Shown piece after piece: positions 1-12,300 of a stretch of 64,000 bases of DNA (positions are counted from its first letter, which is position 1; every line of letters begins with the position of its first letter). The notes under the pieces were generated by a model. The model searched no databases, had not been told where the DNA came from, and saw only the letters and a list, made by a program, of their open reading frames with translations. The translations under genes were made by a program, and so were the position numbers. Origin of the DNA: Nematostella vectensis (Eukaryota; Cnidaria; Anthozoa; Actiniaria; Edwardsiidae); contig NC_064045.1 of assembly GCF_932526225.1 (NCBI RefSeq), positions 14,500,442 through 14,564,441 on the forward strand. Direction: 5' to 3'.

Positions 1-74
1 CAGCTGTTACCAGTAATTGAGTAGTAAAGCACTGCATCCCACGAGTGTTTGTCGGCCTGCTTTGCCTATACAAG

Positions 75-320
75 GGCCGAGTTCCTCTCCTAACATACCG
101 CATTCTTGTAAAGGGCTGGACGGACTTGGACAACCCGTTGGTGTACCAGTTCTTCTACGTAACCGAGCCTGGCCTTACCAGCGTCATAACTTATGGGAGA
201 ACCAATGAAATCAGAACAAAACTTCCAGTTGGCGTGGCCAACCGGAATTTCGTCATTGTCATTCGGTTCCTTATTCTGGACAGCCTGTCTGCTGCCACGG
301 AAGTACAGAAAACGGTCAAG
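75..320 (+). CDS. Polycystin-1-like exon, end of REJ-type module
   Basis: The reading frame contains GWTDLDNPLVYQFFYV, the Gly-Trp-x-Asp-x-Asp-x-Pro-Leu-x-Tyr pattern of REJ/PKD-type ectodomain repeats in polycystin-1 proteins. It ends at AAG|GTATGC in phase 0. The acceptor is taken as the AG at 73-74, but the frame is open back to position 21, so the true start could be a little further left. Confidence 0.72.
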
Positions 321-3300
321 GTATGCTATGAACCATAGGTGGTCAGGGAAATAATGGCTGCCAGGGTAACAGTGGTAACTAGGCTTTAAAGCTAGGTAGG
401 TAATTCTATGGTTTCAAACTCAATATGAAACCAATTTGTAGTGCTTAGTCTGCACGCGCCCACAAGCAGTTCAGTGTAAACAGCGGCGGTAGGCTGCCTT
501 CAAATACTGTAGCTTTGTCCGAGAATACGTATGTTGATTTGTTGATAGATATCATATCCACATCGGTGGCAATGGCGATATCAGCTTTATCAATTTCATA
601 TCACCTAGTATTATCACGTAGTATCACACTCTATATCATATAATAACACTCTTTTTATCACAATAGGTAAGGACTCCCTTGGCTTCTGACGCATCCGAGA
701 CTAAGAACACCATCAACAAGGCAAGCAATGCGTTCAGCGGTCTTCTGCAAAGTGGCGACGTACAAGGCGCTACTGAGGTCGCTAATGCTATACTGGGCAC
801 AATGGACAACGCACCACAGGAATCCCTCAACAACACCGAGAGAACACAGGTATCCCACTACGAACCTTAGATGGCTGTCAGCTACTGGAGCTGATTTTTT
901 GGCTGGTGCCATTTCCACAAATCTAGTAAATCGAGTAAAAAAAATAGATCCAAAGTGATCCAAAGCGACGTTTCCCTAAACTTTTTATATTGTCAGCATC
1001 ATGAAAAAATTCATATGACTTCTTCAGATACATATAACTTGTGTTCTATCCCCTTTGTTTGTTTATTGGAAATTGCAGCCTAGAAGTAAGGATCTTCATC
1101 ATTTCATGATAATCGTAATCTTTAGAATCATCCACAGTCAGGTCGCTGGACCTATGCATTGCATTTTATATCATCCATATTCGCCTTTCAACAGATCGTG
1201 GATAATCTCGTGGAACAGATGACGTCACAGGTTCAGGTTCAGACACTACAGGCACTGAGTCAAGTGACGTCAGTCATCGGCCGCGCCACAGCGAACCCGC
1301 AAGAGGTCTCCATGAAAGCTCAGGTAAACCGCAAGGGGCATTCATAAAAGATGCAGTTAACACGCAAGAGGTCTCAATGAAAGCACAGGTAACCCAAAAA
1401 TGATATTCACGAAAGCACTATTAACCCACATGAGGCATTCTTAAATGCACAGGTAACCCACAAGTGATACTAATGTTCAAGTTCATATTTGAAATAAGTA
1501 CAATAAATAAATAATTAATTAGACGAATACATGGCGAGGAGGACCATAAAAACACAAGGCTTATACGAGACAGTCCTCCCCATTTATAAAAAAAATATTA
1601 TTAAGTCATGGCTAAATATAAATAACGAGATTACATACTAATATACCTGAACTATGGTTTTATATAAAAAAAAAACACATACACACATACAAAAAGTAAA
1701 AAAAGGGAAACAATTAAATATACTAGTTAAGAAGAACAGTTTCAAGGCTAGTCAAAAAAGAAGCTAAAGTAGTTGCAGACTGAGTATCAGTGTCTAGGGA
1801 ATAATAAAATGCAGGCCCTTGATATCTAAGTGCAAATTTGCGTAGGTTTGTTCTGCATTTAGGAATGAAATAGCTTAGCACGTCTTGTATTGTAATTATG
1901 AATTTGAGAATTGAGAAAAAATATATTGCAAAAGTATCGAGGAAATATTTTAGTCTTAAATTTAAACATTAGCTTACCAATATGAAATAAATAAATGCAG
2001 TGAAATTTCAAAATGTTTAGATCTTTAAATATTGGCTCAGTATGAGCATCATATGGCTTATTTGAAATAATGCGTACAGCTCTTTTCTGGCGCAAAAAAG
2101 ACGATTGAGATTTGAAGGGTATGTTGAACCCCAAACACAGATACAATATTGTAAGCACGGATATATTAGAGAATAGTAGAGAGTCATAAGAGAACCCTTA
2201 GGAAGGCAAAAACTTGCTTTGTACATGATGCCCACTGCTTTGGAGACTTTCCTAGTAACATCCACGTCAAATGTTCGTCTAAAACGACACCTAGAAAAAC
2301 TGTTTCTTCAACCTGCGAAAGATAGTGATAGCTAATACATACATCAACTTCAAGTGTTTGCCTTTTTTGCCGTGGTCTATATATCATATAATTCAACTTT
2401 TTTATATTAATAGATAATTTCTTAGCTGATAATACGATAATACATAATTTTCTCTAGAAATTTTGAGAAAATTGGCAAGACCGACACAGGCCTATAGTTA
2501 ACATAGAGAGTCTGATAACCAGATTTAAAAAGAGGTATAACCCGAGCTATTTTTAGCTCTTTAGGGACAACGCCAAATTGATAATATTAGCTATTGGCTT
2601 CGAAATTAAGTCAATAATATTTTTTACGACGTCCATATGGATATTGTCATATCCAGCAGCAGTGCCTGGACGCAGGCTTTCACAAATTTTAATAATTTCT
2701 TGGTCATCAGTGCCCTAAAAAAATACAGAATTCACTACCTCATTTTGTAAGAAACTAGCAAATGGCTTAGTCGAAGAAGGGATTTTAGCTGAAAGAGTAG
2801 GGTCCAGGCTGGTAAAATAGTCACAAAAACCATTTGCAATTTTAATTGGGTCACTAATTTCAGAATCAGCTACCTTGAAAGTGGAAGGCAACGAATTTGT
2901 TTTACTTTTGCGATTATTAATTACTTCATTTAAGATTCGCCAGGTATATTTCACATTGGATTTATAATCATTGAGCTTGAAAGAGCAGGTAACCTGAAAG
3001 AGCAATTAAAAAGAGGTTCATATAAAATGATGATTAATCCTTCTCTTTTCTTAGAATGATAGCCTAAAGGCACTGGTGTCGTTAACTGGTTTACTGCAGT
3101 CAAAGTCTAAGAACACGGACGTGCTGGATGACGGCCTCGTGGAGGCTGGTGCAGAAAACCTTGTACTTAGTCTTGGAAATTTGCTGAACTCGGCGTCACA
3201 GAAAGCACAGCTGTTATCTGGAGAGAGTGCGGAGCTCAGCCAGAATCAGCAACAGGTAACGGCACGTAATGCATAAGCTGAAGGTACTCGAGCAGCAGGT

Positions 3301-6300
3301 TGCTTAGACAAACGCGAGCACATTTTTAGCGCTAATAATCAACGAGGTTAAAAAAAAAAACTAAAGAATAAGTACATCTAGTACAACACTTTTTTATGTT
3401 GCTATATCCTAGCTATATTGTTTTGCTTTTAAAGGGAAGAATACGGTCCCTCTTTTATTTACTACTTCGTAGCTTAATTCCCTTCACTGAACATTTTCAA
3501 GCAATTGAAGTGTTGCTGTCCCACGCGATTTCCTTACTTGACACATTTCCAACACAAGATTGTATTCCCCTTAAAGTATCCTTTTTTCGCGCTTCTCTTC
3601 GTTGCACTCCCTCTTTACACAATGAACTCACAGAATCGGTTCACATTAGCCCTCTATTTCCTTTTATAACTTGACTATTCTAAGAGTATCGATGCCTGCA
3701 TACTCTCACTATTTCACACAGTTCATCCGAAAAAAAAAACTGATGCCTCCAGTACTCAAACCCTATATACTACTTACGATTGATTTTCCTAGATGCCTCC
3801 AGTACTCTCACTACCAAAAACTGACTCATTGTCAAACCCTATATACTACTTACGATTGATTTTCCTAGATGCCTCCAGTACTCTCACTACCAAAAATTGA
3901 CTCATTGTCAAACCCTATATACTACTTACGATTGATTTTCCTAGATGCCTCCAGTACTCTCACTACCAAAAACTGCTGACTCATTGTCAAACCCTATATA
4001 CTACTTACGATTGATTTTTCTAGATGCCTCTAGTACTCTCACTACCAAAAACTGCTGACTCATTGTCAAATCCTGCACTCCTTTGATTGATTTGCCTAGA
4101 GTATCGATGCGTCCAAGCAATCCGTGTTCCTGGTGGACTCAGTTGGCAACACCCTCTTATCCAGGAAGGTGGTAGGTGAGCCTGCAAGTGTGGTGCGGAC
4201 AGCGTCCCTCTCCCTAGTCCTCGGCAGACAGACACCAAGTGACCTCCTCAAGACAAAGATAACAGGCTTAAAATCCTCGTCCGTGGAGCTACCAGATGAC
4301 TCGCGGTTAAGGGAGTTGGTACAGGGCCGGAAATACGTCGATAGTCAGGTATGCAATCACTATAAAGTACAACGAACACACAGTGAAATTTGAAACATCA
4401 ATATTGGAATTCTTTTCATAAGTCTCAATAAAAGGCAGTGGCGGATCTAGGGGGAGGGTTTAGGGGGTTAAAATCCCCCTTTTGGGGGCGGGCTTTTAAC
4501 GGGACCACGTTGTGTTTGCGTTCTTGGTGTATTTTACTACGGTGATAAGCTTTGGCAAATTAATCATTATCATTTTGCATTGCAGATGACTCTCTCCGAG
4601 TACAACCCTTTCACTTGGGACACGACATCGAGGCTGATTGATAGTCACGTGACCAGCTTCGACTTGAGAGACGAGCGCGGCAACGAGATAGTGGTCAGCG
4701 GTCTAAGCGAGCCCATAGAACTCGTGATACCGAAGGAGAACAGTACAAGGAACGTAAGCACCGCCCCTCTCAGCTCGTTTCTTAAGCCGGATCAAATTGC
4801 ATACCACAAAGTTAACATAGAAAGCGAAGGAGCAGCTCTTTTATTAGAGGTAGGGCCATTTTGAAATATCTTGAAATATTCAGAATATTGTTGTAGCTTT
4901 CCTGTTCAAGATATTACTGCTGTTTATTTTGTTGCTGTTAATGTTGCTGCTACTATTGATTTTGGAGGTGCTTTTCTTGGTGTTGCATTGTGTTGCTAAT
5001 TTATGTATTCTTGGCCTTCACTGTATGCTGTTATTTTTGTTGCTCTTTCGAATAATATTGATATTGTTGTCATTCCTAGCGTTGTTATTATTGTTCTTGC
5101 TGCTGCTTCTGTTTTTGTGTGTTTGTGTTGTTATTAAGCTGTTATTAACGATGTTTCTAGCTTTGTTATTGATAGTTTCTTTAGTTCTTTAATTCTTTAT
5201 TGATTGTATCAGATTAGCCCAGCACGTGACATATCTATTCGCCTTCTGATTGGCTACAAATCCCGGCCTACACTTTCCCAAAGCGTTTTCCAAGAGCTGG
5301 CCGCTGACCTTCCTTCTTGCTCTGCAAGTGGGGCTCAAAGGGTCTGCAAAAGGGAGCTCGGGGAAATTTTTATTTCATCGGCTGTGCTCAACCGAAGAGG
5401 TGAGTTTATCAAAACATCACTACAACAATTATAGCTATCACCACCATCACTACTGCTCACATTAACACCACCATCACTACTGCTCACATTAACACCACCA
5501 TCACTACTGCTCACATTAACACCACCATCACTACTGCTCACATTAACACCACCATCACTACTGCTCACATTAACACCACCATCCCTACTGCTCACATTAA
5601 CACCACCATAACTACTGCTCACACAAACACCACCATCACTACTGCTCACATTAACACCACCATCACTACTGCTCACATCAACACCACCATCACTACTGCT
5701 CACATTAACACCACCATCACTACTGCTCACATTAACACCACCATCACTACTGCTCACATAAACACCACCATCACTACTGCTCACATTGTTGTCACCATCA
5801 TTACCATAATCATGGCATGTATGCCTGCTCAGGACAGTGCTTTTCTAGCCAGGCAAGATCAGACATCTTTGACGTGAGAGAGACTTAGGTCTTAGTCCAA
5901 GCGACAAAACGACAATGAGGATAAGGGACAATCCACATGTCCTTTGTCGCTGTTTTGTCACTCGTACTTGTCGGCGAAATGACCCCAATTTCAAGCAGGC
6001 TACCATAACCATTATCGCCACCACCATCAGACTATCCCTTCCATCACCGCCACCACCATCACACTATAACCACCATTATCACCATCGTCATATTGTCATG
6101 ATGATGGCCTTATTTAACTCTCTAAACTTTCTTTATATAGGTTCATACTTCATCGGGTTACAGTACGTGAAGACTTCTCGCACCAGGCGCTCGTGTTTTG
6201 GTAACGGTCGACAAAAGCGCTCCTGCATTGAGCCTAAGGACCCCCCGCAGCTTGGCAACCGAACGGTTATGCCAGCGTATGACCACGTGACTGATGTGAA

Positions 6301-9300
6301 TTACACGCTGAGCACGCAGCAGTTAGCCTGCATGTTTTGGAGTAACAAGAAATGGTCAACCACAGGGTGCACGGTGAGTAATAGGGTCTTTACCACAGGG
6401 TTCACGGTAAGTAATAGGGTATTTGCCACAGGGTTCCCGGTGAATAATTAGTCTTTACCAAAGGGTGCCCGGTTAGTAATAAGTCTTTACCAAAGGGTGC
6501 ATGGTGAGTAATAAGTCTTTACCACAGGGTGCACGGTGGGTAATAAGTCCACCACAGTAATAAGCCAACCACAGGGTACCCGGTGAGTAATAGGGTCTTT
6601 AACACAGGGTGAACAGTGAATAATAGGGACTTACCACAGGGTGCCCTGTGAGTAAAAGGGACTTTACCACAGGGTACATACCTTTTCATTTGTTATCGTC
6701 CTTTGTCTCGCTGCATCGAAGGTACATTTATCTCCAACAATTTTGGTGGTTTTGCTGTTTTTCCGATTTTGGAGCAATTAAAACCCAAAACCTAGTGTAG
6801 GTTGATGACGTTATATCGCCCTACCCATCAAACAAAAATAAATAAAATAGTATAGATAACAAAAAATAGTATAGATAAGTGGCGAGCGCCCCTTGAAATC
6901 AGTGCACCCCTTGCTGCTAACAAATTAAACAAGCAATTACAGAGACTGCACTCCACTTTATTGGCTCTTCCCATTCTGTAACCCCAGGTTGGACCCAACT
7001 CGTCCACGCAAGCGCTCCAGTGTCTGTGTATTCACCTAACGCCATTCGGAGGAGGTTTGTTCGTGGCGCCAAACCCTATCGATTTTGACGTGGTGTTGCT
7101 GGAGCTGACGCGACTGGATGAGAGCGGGAACGTCGCCGTACTTGTCACTATCATAGTCCTGCTCCTGCTGTACTTGGTGACAGCGGTATTTGCGAGACGC
7201 GCAGATAGGAAGGATCAACGGAAGGTAAGAATGACAAGAATGACAATGATGAAAACGACTACGACAACACTGACCACAGCACCAACAACGCCGATAACAA
7301 CAGCACTGACAACAACAACAACAACACCGACAAAGATATTTGCGATCCTTCCCCAGTAGCGCTAAGTACTAATGTTTTTCTTTCGCAGATTTCTCCTATC
7401 CTTCCCCTGTAGCGCTAAGTATTAATGTTTTTCTTTCGCAGATTCCCCCCATCCTTCCCCTGTGGCATTAAGTATGTTTGGTTTTCTTTCTTTAGTATGG
7501 ACCCTTGATTTTTATCGATCGATCAACCGCTGGTCATATGTACCAATTGACCGTAGTCACTGGCGTATGGCGTGGTTCTGGCACTACAGCCCACGTTGCC
7601 ATAGAGATCCACGGAAGCGAGGCTGTAAGCCAACCCATCATCCTTCACCGTGACATGCAGTCACCGCGCGTTACGTTAGCGACCGGAAATGCTGACCAGT
7701 TCATGATATCTCTGCCCGCGAGTCTTGGCTCTGTGCAGCAGCTGAATGTGGGTCATGATAACGCTGGTTCCGACCCGAGCTGGTTCCTGAACCAGATAGT
7801 CATCACAAGCTTAGAGGATAACAAGTCCTGGCACTTCGTACACAAAGACTGGTTAGCTTTGGAAAAAGCCGACGGAAAAATACAAAAGACTCTGTTCCCA
7901 ACTCTTCAAGCTGAAATGGAGACCTTTAAGTACTCGTTTAATCACAGAACAAGTAAAAAGTTCACCGAGGATCATTTGTGGCTTTCTGTCGTCACCAAGC
8001 CGCCTTATAGTAACTTCACCCGCCTCCAGAGAGCCACTTGTTGCCTGTGTATCTTGTTCTCAGCGATGGTCGTTGACGCCATGTTTTATAAACTGAACCC
8101 AACCGCTGACCCTACCATCAATGTCGGTCCTCTGAAATTCAGCTGGAGGCAGCTTATGGTGGGGATCCAGTCGAGTTTTATAGTGGTCCCAGTTGGACTC
8201 GGCATTGTCGCACTCTTCCAAAACAGCAGACAAACGCGCAGCACTGTTAAAAGCGACGATTCGGTTAGACCGGGCTACCTGTGTTGTTGTGGGACGAAAG
8301 GGAATGGGTCCGATTTCATCGACCCAAATGAAGATAAGAATCGAGGAGTGGGATGCCTGTGTTGTTTTGGTTCTCGTGGTGGATACGACGTCGCAAAACA
8401 CCAGACGGATCAGATAGGTGACGTCGCAGAACAGCAGACGGATCAGATAGGTGACGTCGCAAAACACCAGACGGTTCAGATAGGTGACGTCGTAAAACAC
8501 CAGACGGATCAGATAGGTGACGTCGCAAAACACCAGGCGGATCAGACAGGTGACGTCGAGCTGAGAAGTATGCCGAAGTCTTCTGCGCTACATCACATTG
8601 TAAATGTCAAGAATACCTGCGCTTATGCCGATTGTACGTTGCTAAATATGCAAAAAGCCGACAGCGAAAATACCAGCACACACTTTGTCGGGAGAGCTCA
8701 TAGCAGCCCTGCGCTTCATCTTTTGCCTGATTCCAAGTCTGTTGGCGCCCCTGCGCATGTGATACGAGTGCGATCTTCAAGTTCTAGCGGTGGTTGCCCT
8801 CTTGGCAATGATGCTTTTTCGAGAGCAGAATGTGGCACTGTTACAGTAGTAAACAAAACAAACGAACTGAAGAATCTTACAGAGCACCCTTTAAGTATTT
8901 CGAGTGAGAATGTGCACTTCGAAGGGCTTGAAAATTCAGTTTTGTCCAATATCAAGCGTAATGATTCTTTCGTTGATCTGGGAAGCCAGGAGGCCCTATT
9001 AGCGAAAGTCAACGAGACTGAGTCCGACTTAGTAAAATTAATTCGAACGAGCAGGGGTCATTCTATAGAAAGTTCTGGTACCGCTTTAACGAACGTTGAT
9101 CGATTACCTGATTTCGCAAAAACAGACCAGGTAGGACATGAGCAACTGATAATTGGCAACAATCAAGAATTTGCGAGTTACGAGCCATCAGGGGTTACAT
9201 CCGTCAAGAAAACCAGCAATGATCATAGCGAAATCCCAGCAAAAGGCCTGATAAAGAATAATGTCTCCAATGGTTACCAAGACGTTACTAACTTAGAAAA

Positions 9301-12300
9301 GATACAAAGCAGCAGTATCCTAGAAAGTGATGTAGACAAGGAAAACAAATCCTGTTGCGAAAAAGTCATGTCATTGTTTTCGAAGGAAGGCGTGAGTGAG
9401 GACCAGTTCAGCTTACCTCACTTCTGCGTCTACCTCGCGTGGTTTTTGTGCTTCGTAGTTGTTAGTGTATCCGCCGCCTTCACCTTCATGTACAGTCTGG
9501 TCTGGCAAAAGACAATCGCTGAACAATGGCTCACATCTATGCTAGTCTCATTCACTCAGGATCTATTCGTTATTCAACCACTCAAAATCTGCATTCTCGC
9601 CATATTTCTCTCTTGCTTCTTCCGAAAACGTGCAACTAAGGACCTGGTGTCTGGACCAAAGGAACTTATACATGTTCAAGAAACAATACCTGGACAGTCC
9701 AGGGAAAGTGCCAATCAATTATCCTTTTCTGTCCCGAATGAGGAACATTTGAAGAAGGTCAAGAAGTACAAGGTCAAGGAGTCAAAGATGTTCGCGTTTG
9801 CTCGCGAGGTTTCCTTGTATCTTCTGTTTCTCACACTGCTGACCATCGTCTGCTACGGGAACAGAAGCTCTCATGGTTTCCAAATGAAAACAAATGTGGT
9901 GAATGATTACAGCGATTTTTATAAGGTAAGTTCTTATAGAGGTGTTAAGGGAAAGTAAAGAAAGGGAAATAAGCGAGGGTCGAAGTCCATTCTGACTAAT
10001 GTATGCATGGAATTGTTTTTTTTTATATTTTATAACCTTGTTCACATGCTCCAGTGGACTTGTTAAGACTAATTCATGCATTATTTTTTTAGTGTATTCG
10101 ACAACTCTCATATAAGCAGTTTACATTAATGACAGGAGAGTGTGTGCTGACAATGTTTATTTGATATAAGTAACTATTTCGGTAAAGAATTGCAAGATGC
10201 AATTTCCTTCTTTAGATAGACACCGATGCCAAGTACTGGTCGTGGATGAAAAGTCAATTTGTCAGCGGCCTGTATGCGGGCTCGTGGTATAATGGGAAGA
10301 AAGAGAGACAGGAAGAGTATATCGGGAACAAAGCATCCATTCTGATAGGGATGCCGCGACTCAGACAGCTCAGGGTCCAATCAGGTTTGTGTCGCGGTCA
10401 CGCCAGGGGCACGTCACGGTCACATGGCACGTTCAAGTACAGTGTTTAAGGATACTTGATTTTATTTTAATGCCTTACATTAACCTTTTTTTTGAACGAA
10501 AACAATATAACTAGAAGCCTTAGCATTTTACTGGCGCATTATTGACATTTTAATGTTATAATGTTTAATGTGTCTTAAAGAACTAAATTTTCCCCCATAC
10601 TCGTGTAGGATAGCCAAGACTTCTTTAGGCCAGCCAAGAGGGCCAAGGGTGGCGTTAGAATGTATAATGTACCTTATGTATTTATTTCGTCCCTAGACTC
10701 GTGTAAGCCAGCCAAGAGGCCCAAGGGTGGCGTTAGAATGTATAATGTGCCTTATGTATTTATTTCGTCCCTAGACTCGTGTGAGCCAGCCAAGAGGGCC
10801 AAGGGTGGCGTTAGAATGTATAATGTGCCTTATGTATTTATTCCGTCCCTAGACTCGTGTAAGCCAGCCAAGAGGCCCAAGGTGGCGTTAGAATGTATAA
10901 TGTGCCTTATGTATTTATTTCGTCCCTAGACTCGTGTAAGCCAGCCAAGAGGCCCAAGGTGGCGTTATAATGTATAATGTGCCTTATGTATTTATTTCGT
11001 CCCTAGACTCGTGTAAGCCAGCCAAGAGGCCCAAGGGTGGCGTTATAATGTATAATGTGCCTTATGTATTTATTTCGTCCCTAGACTCGTGTAAGCCAGC
11101 CAAGAGGCCCAAGGGTGGCATTATAATGTTTAATGTGCCTTAATGAGCTTGTATTTACTTCGTCCCCAGACTCGTGTAAACTTGCTAAAAAGGTCAGGGT
11201 CCTGGCTGATCACTGCTATGACGAGTACTCGCTCGCCGAGGAAGACAAGACTCGCTACTACCTACCACAATGGCTCCCTGTTCCCGGCGATGTCCCGTAT
11301 GCTAACCTGACGCGACTCTGCCCTAGGCCCTGGCGCTACAGCACGGCCGTGGAGCTTGGGTTCTCCCCCTCCTGGGGGTACTTCCATACGTATAATGGGG
11401 GTGGATATGTAGCGGATCTAGGATACGATAACGGCACTGCATTTCAAGTGTCAACAACTCTGCAATCAAATAGATGGATGTCATCCCAGACCCGCGCGGT
11501 TTTGCTTGAATTTACCATCTTCAATGTTAATACGAACTATCTGACTGTAAGCACTTTCTATTACGAGTCCCGACCGACGGCATTCGGAAAGCCGTACCAA
11601 AGGATTGAAAGCCTGGCGCTTTACGGCACGGAGTCGGGCGCGTATGAGTTCTACCTTGTGTGCGTCCTCTTGTTTATGTTATTGACGGTGTACTACGTGG
11701 TCCAAGAAATGCGACAAGTTTACAAGGGAGGTAAGGGGTACTTTAAGGAGCCGTGGAATTGGGTTGAGTTGTTGCAGTCCATCTCTGCGGCGTCTGTTGT
11801 TGTGTGTAACATTATAAAGGAAAAGACGCTTCTAGAAGCTATCACCGAGTTAAGGAAAAACCCGTTCGTGACGGTGAGCTTCCAAAAAGCTGTTATGATC
11901 CAAGAAGCTGAAAACATCGCGCTTTCCTTCACGGTATTCTTCGCTACGATGAAACTCCTGAGACTTATTCGGTTCAACCCACACATTATCATATTCTCTT
12001 TCTCGTTGGACAAATCCAAGGAGCTTCTTCTTTCCTACTCCGCAATCCTGATTACGGTATTTCTTGGGTACGGCTTTTTGTTTCACTTGGTTTTCGGATC
12101 GAGTCTATTCCAGTGCTCGACAATGCTCAACACTATGTACTTTGAGTTGCTCCTTTCAATTGGAGAAAAAATGAAACTGGATAATCTGCGACAAGAAAGC
12201 GAGATTCTTGGGCCCTTAATAGGGTTTCCATTTAAACTTTTATTGATTTTTATTTTTATGAACTTCTTTGTCGCGATTTTGAACGACGCATATGAGGACG

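Noticed and set aside
850-1194. U12-type (minor spliceosome) intron, because the donor reads GTATCC
   Set aside because: The donor continues GTATCCCAC rather than GTATCCTTT, and no TTCCTTAAC-type branch point lies at the right distance from the acceptor.
4929-5192. Leu-rich 87-codon ORF, possible membrane protein
   Set aside because: It is T/G-rich intron sequence (TTG/CTT reiteration) between two GAIN exons; no flanking gene signals.
5335-5784. Reverse-strand Ser/Gly/Val repeat protein of 149 codons
   Set aside because: Product of the 27-nt intron minisatellite whose length is divisible by three.
8060-8533. Reverse-strand ORF over the polycystin exon
   Set aside because: Shadow of the in-frame 33-nt coding repeat; the plus-strand frame has clear PLAT and TM content.
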